A stretch of 64,000 nt of DNA from Perkinsus olseni (taxonomy: Eukaryota; Perkinsozoa; Perkinsida; Perkinsidae). The translations under genes were made by a program, and so were the position numbers. The notes below the pieces were generated by a model. That model was given only the letters and a program-made list of their open reading frames with translations. It made no database searches and had not been told where the DNA came from. Position 1 is the first letter of the stretch. Each line of letters opens with the position of its first letter. Of the stretch, positions 19,011 through 29,783 are shown one piece after another. Location of the stretch: positions 62,001 through 126,000 of the forward strand of contig JABANP010000121.1 of NCBI GenBank assembly GCA_013115135.1, in the 5' to 3' direction.

Positions 19011-20091
19011 ATGGTTTCGTCCCTTGTTATCCTCGCTTCTGCTCTCCCTTTGGCTGCTGCCTGGGGACTGGATGGTCACGGGGCCGTCGCCACAATCGCT
19101 GGCTTCCGCTTGACGCCTGAGGCGAGAGAAGCTCACGATGCCATCATGGGCGAGGGTGTGAGGCTTGCTGACTATGCTAGTTGGCCCGACTATGCTGCCT
19201 TCGAGGGTCCCGAGGAAGTCACTTCGGTTTGGGGATGGTCCGGCGCTCTTCATCATGCTGATACACAAGACTGCCACTTCGTCTACTCTCGTGACTGCAA
19301 GGAGGACATGTGCGTGGCCGGCGGGTTGAAGAACTATACTCAGAGGGTGGTCGACGATTCCCTTCCCTTGTCCGAAAGGCAAACCGCTATGAAGTTTGTC
19401 GTTCACCTTATGGCCGATATTCATCAGCCTCTTCACGGTGGAAACCTTTCTGATGCTACTGGTATCAAGACGAACGTTCAGATCAAGTTTGCTAATTTCG
19501 TCACTACCAATCTCCACTTCGTTTGGGACTTCAGTCTCATCGGATCAGTGGGAGATGGATCGTTATGCTGACGACTACATCATGCAGCGCGAGGATGTCC
19601 CTCATCGCGATAGAACTCGTTTCTGGAGCTCCCTGGTTGAGACTATCGGCAAGAAGCTTCAGAAGGGCGGCGAGTACGCAGTTCAAGTCGACTCATGGTT
19701 GGCTGATTGCAAGCACGACTTCGACCAGTGCCTCAACGACATGGTGGAAACGGATGCTCAGCTCTCCTGTGAGCTCGCTTACACTAACGTGGACGGCACT
19801 CCCGTTGTTGAGGGCTCGGTTCTCCCTCGTGAGTACTACGACACTCGTATTGCGACTGTTGAAGAACAGCTCGCTAAAGGAGGTGTGCGTCTCGCTTGGT
19901 TGCTCAACACTATCCTTCCCGCCAGTACCACAACCACCACTGCTGAGCCTACCGAGGTTACTACTACTGAGGCTCCCAAGGATTGCGCCAAGGCTGATGA
20001 GCTCTGCGCGAGCAAAATCCCCGGCTCCTATTGCAAGTACTGGTTGGACACTCCGATCTGCTACGGAAGCAATGAGCCATGCTCGTGTTAG
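19011..20091 (+). CDS. S1/P1-type zinc nuclease D, divergent
   Basis: The most divergent member. The signal peptide ends before WGLDGH. Metal motifs SWPDY, LHHAD, HLMADIHQPLH and LHFVWD are present. One extra G near 19541 breaks the frame in the stretch that should read SLIDQWEMD; beyond it the frame is open to the end. The tail is Thr-rich, then KADELCASKIPGSYCKYW with the six-Cys pattern, clearly diverged from the others, so this copy has escaped recent conversion. It may be the oldest branch of the array or serve a different substrate (inference). Confidence 0.83.
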
Positions 20092-21188
20092 ATCTCTTGT
20101 GAATCTGTGACTGTTGTCACCTTTGTATAGATTAATAGGATTTTCCTATTGCTTGTCGTCAAGTCAGCGGACGTATCGTGCGCGCTTAACTTTATGCTTT
20201 AGTTTGTTGTACATATCTACTATCACTTTTTGGTGTTCATCTCTCGATTTCGCGTAGAGACTGTTTGCTAATGCTAAATGGGAGAAGGTTGTGTTGCGAA
20301 GTCGGACAGCCTGTCCGGGACAAGGTGGGAGTCTTTGTCAGCCCTAGGCATAGCATAAGCTTTGTCGACTCCGACGAGACTGTCCTCAAGCGAGGCTAGT
20401 GTAGGTAAGTCGCTGTTTGAAATCTCGGGGATGCTGAGTGAGCTGATTCTGAGTCTCGAAGTCGATTCTATAACCGCCCCTTTTGTGTTAAAAACGATTC
20501 TAGAAGTGATTCTGAAGTTCAAATTTGGTTTATCGAACAGCTCGCTGGTGAAAAATACCATCGAGGGTCGTGCAGGGAGCCCTTGCTATGCTCGAGACGA
20601 GCAAATCGTCATCTCTCATAGGAACAGAATCGGTCCAAGGGGGACGAATTCAGGCCAGTCACTTGCGTCATGAACATTAGGAAATCAAGTCCTGTTGGGT
20701 TATTGTTGACAAGATCCTAGCTCCAGGAAAATAGAAATCTCGCGAGTCGCTCCGAGGTTGACTCTTTGTGTATGCGTGCACAGCTAAACCGCCCTTCAAT
20801 AACGCTGAGAGCGGTCCTACTCGCTCTCACAAATGTGGCTCCCGACGGCAACTTCGGACGCTACGACTCATTCCACAACGACGATTCTGAAGTCGTAACA
20901 CAAAAAGGGAGACACGCCAGCCAGGAGTTCATGCCAGCCAAATCAGCTTCACATCGCTCTCAAACTAGTTCTACATGACTCTCGCTGCTTTTGAAGCTTC
21001 GTTTGGCCACCTCTCCCGTGTCCACACTGTCCGTGAATGTGGAATTTGGTCCCCTCGAGATTCTGTGGACTCGGCTGCCGCTGCTGTGCCTAAGCTCGGG
21101 CGAGTCGCGAGGTCAGTAGCTGTGGATACCACGCTACAAGCTTAAAGCGAAGTCGAAGGATCGTGAGTTTCCATCCTAACGTGTTACA
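20092..21188. other. Spacer between nucleases D and E
   Basis: No supported gene. 20360-20560 (read on minus) contains FDKP-(8)-RI sequence resembling 27170-27420 (read on plus), suggesting a diverged repeated spacer or pseudogene. An odd palindrome with 7-bp arms lies at 20303-20317. Confidence 0.35.
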
Positions 21189-22247
21189 ATGTTCAATAAG
21201 GTATTCATCGCTGCTCTCACTGCCCCTGCTGTTCTCGCATGGGGCCCTGATGGTCATGCTACCGTAGCTGATGCTGGTAACAAGTTCTTCAACGACAACG
21301 CCAACAAGGCCGTAGCTGAGATCTTGGGCGAGGGTGTCAGAATGGCCGACTTCGCCAGCTGGCCCGATCGTGTTCTTCACGGACCTGATCGCTCTGAGTG
21401 GAAGTGGTCATCTGGCTTGCATTACGCTGACGCTGACGACAACTGTAAGTTCATCTACTCTCGTGACTGCAAGGATGACTACTGTGTTGCCGGTGGTATC
21501 AAGAACTACACTCGTCAAGTGGCGGACACCAGCCTTCCCCTCGAGCAGAGGCAGGTGGCCTTGAAGTTCCTCATGCACTTTATGGGTGATATCCATCAAC
21601 CTCTTCATGTTGGCCGACGCTCCGACTATGGTGGCAACACTATTAAGGTCGATATGAAGTTCGCCAACTACGAGCATAGCGCCCTTCACAAGGCATGGGA
21701 TGAGAAGATGATCGATCAGTTGGAGGGCAGTCAGTATGATGGTGACTACGTCCAACAGGACGCCAACTACAGCACTCCTCTCGCTGATAGGGACATGTTC
21801 TGGGGGATCACCGTCTCTGATATTTTGGAGGAGTTGTCTGAGGGTGGTGCCTTCCACGATAAGATCCCCGAGTGGCTTGCCGACTGTGAAGCCAATGGCC
21901 TCGACGAGTGTGTTAATACCATGGTTTCTGAGACCGGCGCAGTCGCTTGTTCGGATGCTTACAGGCATGTCGATGGCGAGGAGGTTGTCAAGGGCGATGT
22001 CCTTCCCATGGAGTACTACAACAACCGTATCGAGATTGTGAAGGAGCAGCTTGCTAAGGGTGCCGTCCGCTTCGCTTGGGTCATGAACAACGCCTTCCCC
22101 GAGGACCCCACTGTCACCACTAAGCCTGCTGCCGTCAACTGTGCCGACGCAGATAAGAAATGCGACCTCGCTTATCCCGGCTCGTACTGCAAGTACTGGC
22201 AGACTGTCCCTGTTTGTTTCGGCAGTAACGTACCTTGCTCTTGCTAA
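21189..22247 (+). CDS. S1/P1-type zinc nuclease E, intact, 352 aa
   Basis: Fully open single-exon copy. Signal peptide is residues 1-17. Predicted zinc ligands by family alignment: Trp18 and His23 (WGPDGH), Asp60 (ASWPD), His78 (LHYAD), His130, Asp134 and His140 (HFMGDIHQPLH), His167 and Asp171 (LHKAWD). These are all nine ligands of P1/S1 nuclease. A Pro/Thr linker at about 298-312 leads to a 35-residue six-Cys tail (SYPGSYCKYWQ and PCSC end). N-glycosylation sequons such as KNYT are present. Very similar to gene J on the opposite strand. Secreted or lysosome-like location is inferred. Confidence 0.93.
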   Translation: MFNKVFIAALTAPAVLAWGPDGHATVADAGNKFFNDNANKAVAEILGEGVRMADFASWPDRVLHGPDRSEWKWSSGLHYADADDNCKFIYSRDCKDDYCVAGGIKNYTRQVADTSLPLEQRQVALKFLMHFMGDIHQPLHVGRRSDYGGNTIKVDMKFANYEHSALHKAWDEKMIDQLEGSQYDGDYVQQDANYSTPLADRDMFWGITVSDILEELSEGGAFHDKIPEWLADCEANGLDECVNTMVSETGAVACSDAYRHVDGEEVVKGDVLPMEYYNNRIEIVKEQLAKGAVRFAWVMNNAFPEDPTVTTKPAAVNCADADKKCDLAYPGSYCKYWQTVPVCFGSNVPCSC

Positions 22248-22801
22248 GGTCACTCTATGAGAGCCTCAACTTTTTCGTAGTTGCCCAGTATTTGTATATA
22301 GCTATGTCCTTCCCTTTGGGAGACTTTTTCTTCAGTTTGTGCGATTTTTGGCGAAAATTATGTATCCTAAACCGAGGATCTTTCCCTCGTTGTGCTATAT
22401 CTTGAGATGCACCGCAGATGCGGGCTGATTTTCTGGTACGATCGAAGTGTTTTTGTTGCCTCAGGGGACGGTGATGAGTTGGAAATGGAGTGGTAGGATA
22501 ATAATTCTCTGCGCTCTTGACTCGGAGAGGAGAGGATCTTCTCGGTAACTCTAGCCATCGCGATGAGCTGAACTGTTCAAGATATCATCAGAAGGGGGAC
22601 AGAACCGTCGCGTATCGTCACAAAGAGGTGTTAGGCTAGCACTTCGTAGCGACGCTAGCGGCATAGCTTAACTTCATAAGTTTTCTCAGAATCATGCACG
22701 AAATTGGGCGAATCTATGTCGTTGAAGGCGAACTCTTCTGCCACAGCTCTCGATTACTGTATGCATGTTGATGGTCGCAGTTCGTTTTTATATCTCTTCT
22801 A
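22248..22801. other. Spacer between nucleases E and F
   Basis: No gene recognised. GCTAGC-rich sequence near 22630-22670 resembles the flank of the tRNA-like elements but lacks a B-box. Confidence 0.35.
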
Positions 22802-23858
22802 ATGTTCAATCGTGTCAGTCGGGTCTTTCTGGGCATCCCTAGTGTTCTCGCCTGGGGTCCGGACGGTCACGCTATTATCGCCGATACTGCGAGCAAGTAT
22901 TTCAATACGAACGCCGAAAAGGCCGTGAGCGAGATTATGGGCGAAGGGACGAGGCTAGCCGACTACTCTGACGTGGGCTGACACTGTTCTTCATGGTCCT
23001 GAGAAAGATGAGTGGAAGTGGTCCTCTGGCTTGCACTTCGCCGACGTGAAGAACTGCGAGTTCGTGTACTCTGAAGACTGCAAGGATGACTACTGTGTTG
23101 CCGGTGGCGTCAAGAACTACACTCGTCAAGTGGCGGACACCAGCCTTCCCCTCGAGCAGAGGCAGGTGGCCTTGAAGTTCCTCACCCATTTTATTGGTGA
23201 TATCCATCAGCCCCTCCATGTGGGTCGCTACGCTGATTTTGGTGGCAACACTATTCACGTTGATTACAAGTTTGCGGATCGGAAAACCTCTGCCTTGCAC
23301 AAGGTTTGGGACGAGAAGCTCATCGACGAGTTTGAGGGCGAGAGTTACGGTGGCGAGTATATTTACCAGGATGTCAACTACGGTACTCCTGTCGCCGAGA
23401 GAGACATCTTCTGGGGTGTCGCTGTGGGCGATCTCGAGAAGGACTTGGCCGACGGCGGAGCTTTTCACGAGAAGATTCCTCAGTGGCTCGAGGACTGCGA
23501 GGCGAACGGCCTGGACGAGTGCGTTAATACGATGGTTTCAGAGACAGCGGATGCCGCCTGTAGCTTTGCGTATGAGCACGTTGACGGTACGGCGGTGTTG
23601 GATAAGGATGTCCTTCCCATGGAGTACTACAACGAGCGTATCGAGGTTGTGAAGGAGCAGCTCGCCAAGGCTATTGTGCGCTTCGCTTGGGTTATGAACA
23701 ACGCCTTCCCTGAGGATACTCCCACTACCACTACATCTGCTCCTACTGATTGCAGTGAAGCTGATAAGAAGTGTGAGCTCAGTTATCCCGGCTCTTACTG
23801 CAAGTACTGGCAGACTCTTCCTGTTTGCTTCGGCAGCGATGTCCCTTGTTCTTGCTAG
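22802..23858 (+). CDS. S1/P1-type zinc nuclease F, six-Cys tail
   Basis: ATG at 22802; the signal peptide ends before WGPDGH. One extra base near 22970 breaks the frame just before the STWAD metal motif; the rest (LHFAD, HFIGDIHQPLH, LHKVWD) is open. A block of about 100 bp encoding KDDYCVAGGVKNYTRQVADT is nearly identical to gene E, while its last roughly 240 bp are nearly identical to gene I. The copy is therefore a mosaic, best explained by gene conversion. Function as for gene E. Confidence 0.83.
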
Positions 23859-24300
23859 AACGACTAATTTTATTTAGTTTGTAATTTACTCCTGTGCCAT
23901 ACGCTTTTCTAATGTGATGCAACGAGATCTACTCTTTGCTCATGGCTTGTTATAATCTCCTCTGTTTTTACAACTTCCGTAGTGTCCGTTCAAGTCTTGG
24001 TATTGCTTTTGCATCAACTGCTACTTTGGTGGGCCTGAAGTTGACCGGAAGTGTGACGCGGTTTGCGACGTAACGAAGACCAGATTCGTTAGTGTTAGGT
24101 GGACTGTGTAGCAAGAAGGCCTTCCGAGGTCGAAACATTCGTCTCTCACGGGCTTCATCTTTGGGCGAATAGTGGCACAGGAGGTCGATTGTGCAGTGGA
24201 AGCTCTCGTGGGAAATTTACAGTGTTGTCGAATGGTGTCACCAGGGCACTGCATATCGTAGTGTGGCCGACCATTCACCCTTTGAGATATGAGCATTGAT
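23859..24300. other. Spacer downstream of nuclease F
   Basis: No gene recognised; nothing with family resemblance. Confidence 0.3.
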
Positions 24301-24395
24301 GAGTAGGGGATGGTCGGACATGGGTATTGATGATGAGTAGGGGATGGTCGGACATGGGTATTGATGATGAGTAGGGGATGGTCGAACTGCCGACT
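24297..24395. repeat. Tandem repeat, about 36-bp unit
   Basis: Nearly three copies of a unit containing GATGAGTAGGGGATGGTCGG and ACATGGGTATTGAT. No spacers, so not CRISPR. Confidence 0.8.
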
Positions 24396-24577
24396 CGGAC
24401 ATGATCCGCTGCCGGAAGTCACTTGCATCGGATAAGAGATGTGGTACGAGGTGAACGCCGCTGAGATCCTCAATAGCGATACCCCTTCCTAAAGGCCAAC
24501 ATCTCTTCTGCCGTGATAATTTCCTGTAGAGTTAAACCCGTAGGGTTCGACGAGGGTGAAACTAGTGCAGGGGCTTA

Positions 24578-25272
24578 GCCCTGGGGCCTATTTCACAAGG
24601 GCTCATAAGGAGCAAAAATTGTAAGGTGCCTTACGGTTTTCTCGTAAGTCGCTTTCACATCCTTACGATTTGAGTCGTAAGGGTAGGGTGCCATGGGGCT
24701 CCTCACCATAAGGCACCTTACCGTAAGGCTCCTTACATTAGGAGGGGTAAGGACGTGCTCCTAACGTAAGGCTATTTCACGAAAGGCCTTTTGGCATGCC
24801 TCCTTACGGACCTTACATAAGGTGCCATAGGGTACCTCCGGGGGTTCCCTACGCGGACTTACGATGTGCGCCTTACGGGATTTTCGGATTTTCCGCTCAT
24901 GGCTTGACCCGCATCGGTATTCCCCGGGAAAGTTCAATTCTCGCTCCACGAACTTTCTCGGACATTTCGGACTTGAAGGAATCACCTCATGTTCCCACTT
25001 CCCCTCGCCGTTTTCCTTGAGATACGCTTAGATAGCAAGACGTCCCCAAGTTGTACCAAATCCTTTCTCAAAGCTGCGTGTCTTCACGGCTGCATTTCGC
25101 TTATTAGCCACCGTAAGGTGCCCTTCATAAGGTGCACCTCACGGATAGGTGCATAAGGTGCAAGGAGCGATTTCTTGTGAAAGAAGTCTCCTTGCGTCGT
25201 AAGGCACCTTGTTCCTTGCACCTGTCCGTGAGGTGCTCCGTGAGGAGCCTTTTTTGTGAAATAGGCCCCTGG
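24578..25272. mobile_element. Foldback element full of CGTAAGG motifs
   Basis: Ends are inverted: GGGGCCTATTTCACAA at about 24580-24597 against TTGTGAAATAGGCCCC at about 25255-25271, each followed inward by GGCTC. The interior is packed with TTACG, CGTAAGG and AAGGTGCCTTA in both orientations, able to form many hairpins. No transposase is visible, so this is a non-autonomous element or foldback satellite. Confidence 0.65.
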
Positions 25273-25697
25273 GCCCGCGCACGGCGCGGAACTCAGCCGC
25301 GTTCCGACACAACGGTTTCAGGCCCTAACTGGGCGCGCGACGGCGACCTCATGCGAAGAACACGCCGAGACGCTAGTGGCTGAACTGGCCCCTAGCGTGC
25401 TTATTTTTTTTAAACCTAGACACGGGGGACAAGCTCGCCGCAGGTCAGCCTGTACAAACTCGGATCGCCGCCAACCGGTTTGGATCCTAGCTTTGACCTC
25501 CGACGGCTGTCACGGATACGAGCGCAGTCGTTGCGCGCTAGCGCCGGGCCGGCCTAGTCCGACGACCACGCTCGCACCCGTCTCCTCCCAAGCCCCTGTG
25601 TTACGGTTTCAACACGGTGATGGGAAATGGTAACTGGTTTTTCCAATCCTGTGGATGTTCATGTGTGTGTACATCCGGCGCCTGCAACTGAGTCGGT

Positions 25698-25790
25698 GTG
25701 AAGAAATGACGTGAGCGGGAATCGAACCTTGGACCCGGCGGGAGGCTAGCGAGCTCGAGCGAAGATTCCTATCTACGCTAGCGCTGAGCT
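25698..25790 (-). other. tRNA-like sequence upstream of nuclease G
   Basis: The minus strand holds AAGGTTCGATTCCCGC (perfect B-box core) and, about 45-55 nt upstream, GCTAGCGTAGATAGG, which resembles an A-box. The T-stem does not pair, so a functional tRNA is unlikely. On the plus strand it begins GTGA and lies about 110 bp before the ATG of gene G, antisense, exactly like the element before gene C. Confidence 0.5.
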
Positions 25791-25899
25791 GAAGACGGCA
25801 TCCTGGCGCCCACAACAACACCAATTCATGTGTGAGACGAGAATTGTCCTTGTCGACGCTCACTCACTGTCTTTCCATGTAGTTTCTCGGTCTTTCTCG

Positions 25900-26914
25900 A
25901 TGTCTCTTCGTCTCCTGTCGATAATCGCTACTGCTCTTCCCGCTGCCCTTGCATGGGGGCATGATGGTCATGCTGTTGTTGCCCAGCTCAGTCAGGAGCG
26001 TATCACAGATGAGGCCCAAGAGGCCATCGATGCTATCATGGGTGAGGGTATTCCGATGTCTAACTACTCCAGTTGGGCTGATAATGTTAAGTACGGTCAC
26101 CATGGTCGCGAGTGGAAGTGGTCGTCTCCCCCTCCACTACGCCGACACCCCCGATTGCCGCTTCGACTACGCCCGAGACTGCAAGAACGACTATTGTGTT
26201 GCTGGTGCTTTGAAGAACTATTCTCGCCGTGTTGTTGACGAGTCCCTCCCTTTGGAACAGCGACAAGAGGCCCTCAAGTTCATCGTCCACTTCGTTGGTG
26301 ATGCTCATCAGCCCATGCACATCGGTAGGCCCGCAGATCTCGGTGGTAACAGAATCAAGGTGCACCTTGGCTTTGGCAAGAAGCGCTCTACAAATCTTCA
26401 CTCCACTTGGGACTCCAGAATGATTTATGAATTCCAAGATCAAGGCGAGCTTTCTGACGGTGAGCCCTCCTGGACCATCACCGAAAAGGCTGTGAGTGAT
26501 GAGCTCGAGAAGGGCGGCAGATACGCTGGTGATGTCGATGACTGGGTCGAAGATTGCGAGAAGTACGGCCTCGATGTGTGTGTGGACGAGTGGTTGAGCG
26601 AGAGTTCCCAGGCTGCCTGCGAGTACGGCTACAGGTATGTCAATGGCTCGATGATTCTTGACCATGACTTCGTCCCGGTGGAGTACTATAATGACCGCAT
26701 TGAAGTCGTCAAGGAGCAGCTTGCGAAGGGCGGCATCCGTCTGACTTGGCTGTTGAACACCTTGTTCGCCGACCCGGAGGTCACGCCCAAGCCTGTCGCT
26801 GTTGACTGCGTTGAAGCTGATAGGAAGTGCGAGGTTTCCTATCCAGGCTCCTACTGCAAGTACTGGCAGAGCACCCCTGTTTGCTTTGGGAGCAATGAGC
26901 CTTGCTCGTGTTGA
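25900..26914 (+). CDS. S1/P1-type zinc nuclease G, six-Cys tail
   Basis: ATG at 25900 is preferred over an in-frame ATG at 25828 because it gives a standard signal peptide ending before WGHDGH. Metal motifs: SWADN, LHYAD, HFVGDAHQPMH and LHSTWD. One extra C in the C5 run at 26127-26131 breaks the frame just before LHYAD. A/C-type body with its own tail version (VEADRKCEVSYPGSYCKYWQ), so the tail was not homogenised with F/H/I. The third metal motif has Met for Leu (QPMH), which does not touch a ligand. Confidence 0.83.
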
Positions 26915-27815
26915 TTGTCCTAGGCTGTTGCTTTCTATCTGTATTCTATAACCTGAAGGCTCTCTTCGAGCCCTCACATTTGACCTTTTGGTTTTTGAAT
27001 GTGCGTCGATCTTTTTCGACCAATTTGTATTCTACTTTGTATAGTGATCGTCGTATTTCGTGGTCAGTAGTGTGCATTGGCTGAACCGCTCATGCGGTCT
27101 AGTTTCGTCCAACTCAGCAAGGATTGTGTGTACGGCATTAGTCTCATCAATCGAGGGATCTGTTCCCCTGCGCGAATCGAACAGTTCGATAAACCAGTGG
27201 TAAAGCTCAGAATCTATCGTGAAATTAATTTTGGTGAGAGAATCGATCCTGAGTTCCAAAATTGGAGGTTGCTCCAATTGAACAATCCCTTGTGCATCGC
27301 CTCACTGAGATCCAGAGCTCTGCTTTCATCTCCCAAATCCTTTTCGGAACCTGTTGAGGAACTCCTACGAAGGGAAGCGGATGATGAACGAGGCATCGAG
27401 TCTCAGTCACAATCCCTCCTAAGCTTTACTAGCTTGAGTCTCCACCACACGCGAGATTTCCGTTGGGAAACCGAAGTTCGAGGTCCGTCGACGTAGAAGT
27501 TAATAGCGGCTCTAGAATTGGGCTCACTTTCGGGGAGACAGTTGATCGCACAAAGATGCATCCACCGTTCGTAGAGGCCTCCTTTCATGGCTTGCTGAGT
27601 GACTGATACGATGCGACGCCTACAACTGTGTGCACTTTCTAGTTCCCTGAGTACAAATCTTGTACTCCGAATTGAGACGGAAGTCACTACTGTGTAGGAG
27701 TAAGGCTTCCATGTAGCCGTGCGCTCACCACGTTGTGCTGCTCTAAAGGAGACAGGACAGCTATCGGTTGTGCAGAGCCGTTAGTGCTGCCGTTTCCTTC
27801 CGTTGCGCCGCGGTC
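26915..27815. other. Spacer between nucleases G and H
   Basis: 27077-27496 is open on + (FDKPVVKLRIYREINFG and so on) and resembles the minus strand of 20360-20560. It may be a repeated spacer or a dead gene; no family recognised. Confidence 0.35.
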
Positions 27816-28893
27816 ATGATCAGCAGAGCTATTCTCGCTGCCCTCGTGCTTCCTGGGGCCCTCGCTTGGGGTAGAGACGGTCATGCTGCCATAGCCGATG
27901 CCGCCAAGGATTACTTCAATAGTAACGCCAATAAGACGGTGACTGAGATCATGGGAGAGGGTGTGAGGATTGCCGACTATTCAAGTCTTCCCGACAGCGT
28001 CCTTCACGGCCCCCATGCAGCTGAGTGGGAGTGGTCTGCTGGTCTTCACTATGCTGACACCCACATCAGTGATGGAGAAGTGAGTTTCATATCCTTCATC
28101 TATTCCCGTGACTGCAAGGACGACTACTGCGTCGCTGGTGCTATTAAGAACTACACCAGCCGCGTGGCCGATACAACTCTTCCTCGAGAGCAACGCCGGG
28201 AGGCTTTCATCTTCCTCATGCACTTCATGGGAGACATCCATCAGCCGCTGCATCTCGGCCGAGCCAAAGACGTCGGAGGTAACTTGCTACACGTCGACAT
28301 GAAGTTCGCCGACTTCGAGGAGGGTAACCTGCATTCTGCATGGGACTCGAAGATGATCGATCAGCTCGAGGGCAGCCAATATGGGCCGGGTTACATCCAA
28401 CAGAACTTCAACTTCAGCACTCCCCCAGCCGACAGGGACATGTTCTGGACCATCACCGAGGCCGCAGTCCGAGCGGAACTCGTCGAGGGCGGAGCCTTTC
28501 ATGAGAGGATCCCCTTCTGGGTTGCCGACTGTGAGGCGAACGGTTTCGACTTCTGCGTCAATGACATGGCTGTCGAGACGGCTGCTGTAGCCAGCTTGTA
28601 TGCTTACAAGCACACCAATGGTGACGAGATCAAGGACGGTGATGTCCTTCCCATGGAGTACTACAACGAGCGTATCGAGAGTTGTGAAGGAGCAGCTCGC
28701 CAAGGCTATTATTCGCTTCGCTTGGGTTATGAACAACGCCTTCCCTGAGGATACTCCCACCACCACTACATCTGCTCCTACTGATTGCAGTGAAGCTGAT
28801 AAGAAGTGTGAGCTCAGTTATCCCGGCTCTTACTGCAAGTACTGGCAGACTGTTCCTGTTTGCTTCGGCAGCGATGTTCCATGCTCGTGTTAA
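27816..28893 (+). CDS. S1/P1-type zinc nuclease H, six-Cys tail
   Basis: ATG at 27816, signal peptide ending before WGRDGH. Metal motifs: SSLPD (Trp replaced by Leu but Asp kept), LHYAD, HFMGDIHQPLH and LHSAWD. One extra A near 28680 breaks the frame (ATCGAG then GTTGTG); downstream is open to the six-Cys tail. At 28060-28095 it carries HISDGEVSFIS where twin gene I has a shorter DDECH stretch, so a conserved Cys expected to pair in that loop is missing. Gene H and gene I are recent tandem duplicates. Confidence 0.82.
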
Positions 28894-29783
28894 CCACGGG
28901 CTAATGAACGATCGCACTGCCTCGCTATTCACACGATGTTCCTAGCTCTTTCGTTCTGTATCTGTGTCTTGTACGGTATGAAAAACAGATGCGAATATGT
29001 ACGAGCTGTACGTATTCGTCCTGCCATCAACGGTCGTTTTTCCGATCGGATACGTCCATTGCCTGCGGGACGTCCTGTTGAGTGACTCAGTGTTACATAC
29101 AATGAGGTGGAAAGACGGCATTCCTAGCATATCATGATCACAGCACACCGCTGCCATCGCATGACGGTTAACGGATATCTCTGCGGTGCAGAAACGCTAT
29201 TCAACCACATGCTGCTGGAAATGAGACAGGGAAAAGCTCGAATCGACGACACTCCGCTTGATGAAGTTCATTAATTCAACCAGTTCCGCTTGGCAATTGT
29301 CATCATCGTAGACAGCTTGGCCCCATTAGTTGTAGTGTTGCCGAGCCCACCTTTAGAAAAGTCTAGCTGCCACCAACCGACCTTGGAGCCCTCCCAGCTT
29401 ATCTCCCATCGTGTTTAAGGTGCCAGAATACTGCCTCGCGAACCCCTACTATCGAATGCTAAACTGCGCCGTGTTTGTCGTGATCCTTGCTGTCGCATCG
29501 CCTTGAGCTGCATGATATCGAAGCCATAACATTTTTGTATCGCTGCGGCTCTATATACGTCGTCAATGCCTAATAATCGTCTTTGCGACGATTTTTCCCG
29601 AGGGCTGTCCCGTCTATATTGATGAAAGAACGTTCCGGAAACTGGGCCAAAGGGGTCCACCATGGTGACGAATCATGCGTTCTCCGTAGCGACCATTGTG
29701 TCGAGCTAGGCGCTGAGGAGACAGGGGCGGCTAGTGGTTGTTCCGAACCATCTTCTGTTGTTGTCATCTGTCACGCCGCGGTC
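28894..29783. other. Spacer between nucleases H and I
   Basis: No gene recognised. The duplicated unit with H/I appears to begin only at CCGCGGTCATGATCAGC around each ATG. Confidence 0.35.

Noticed and set aside
24297..24395. Repeats near 24.3 kb as a CRISPR array
   Set aside because: Plain tandem repeat, fewer than three units, no spacers.
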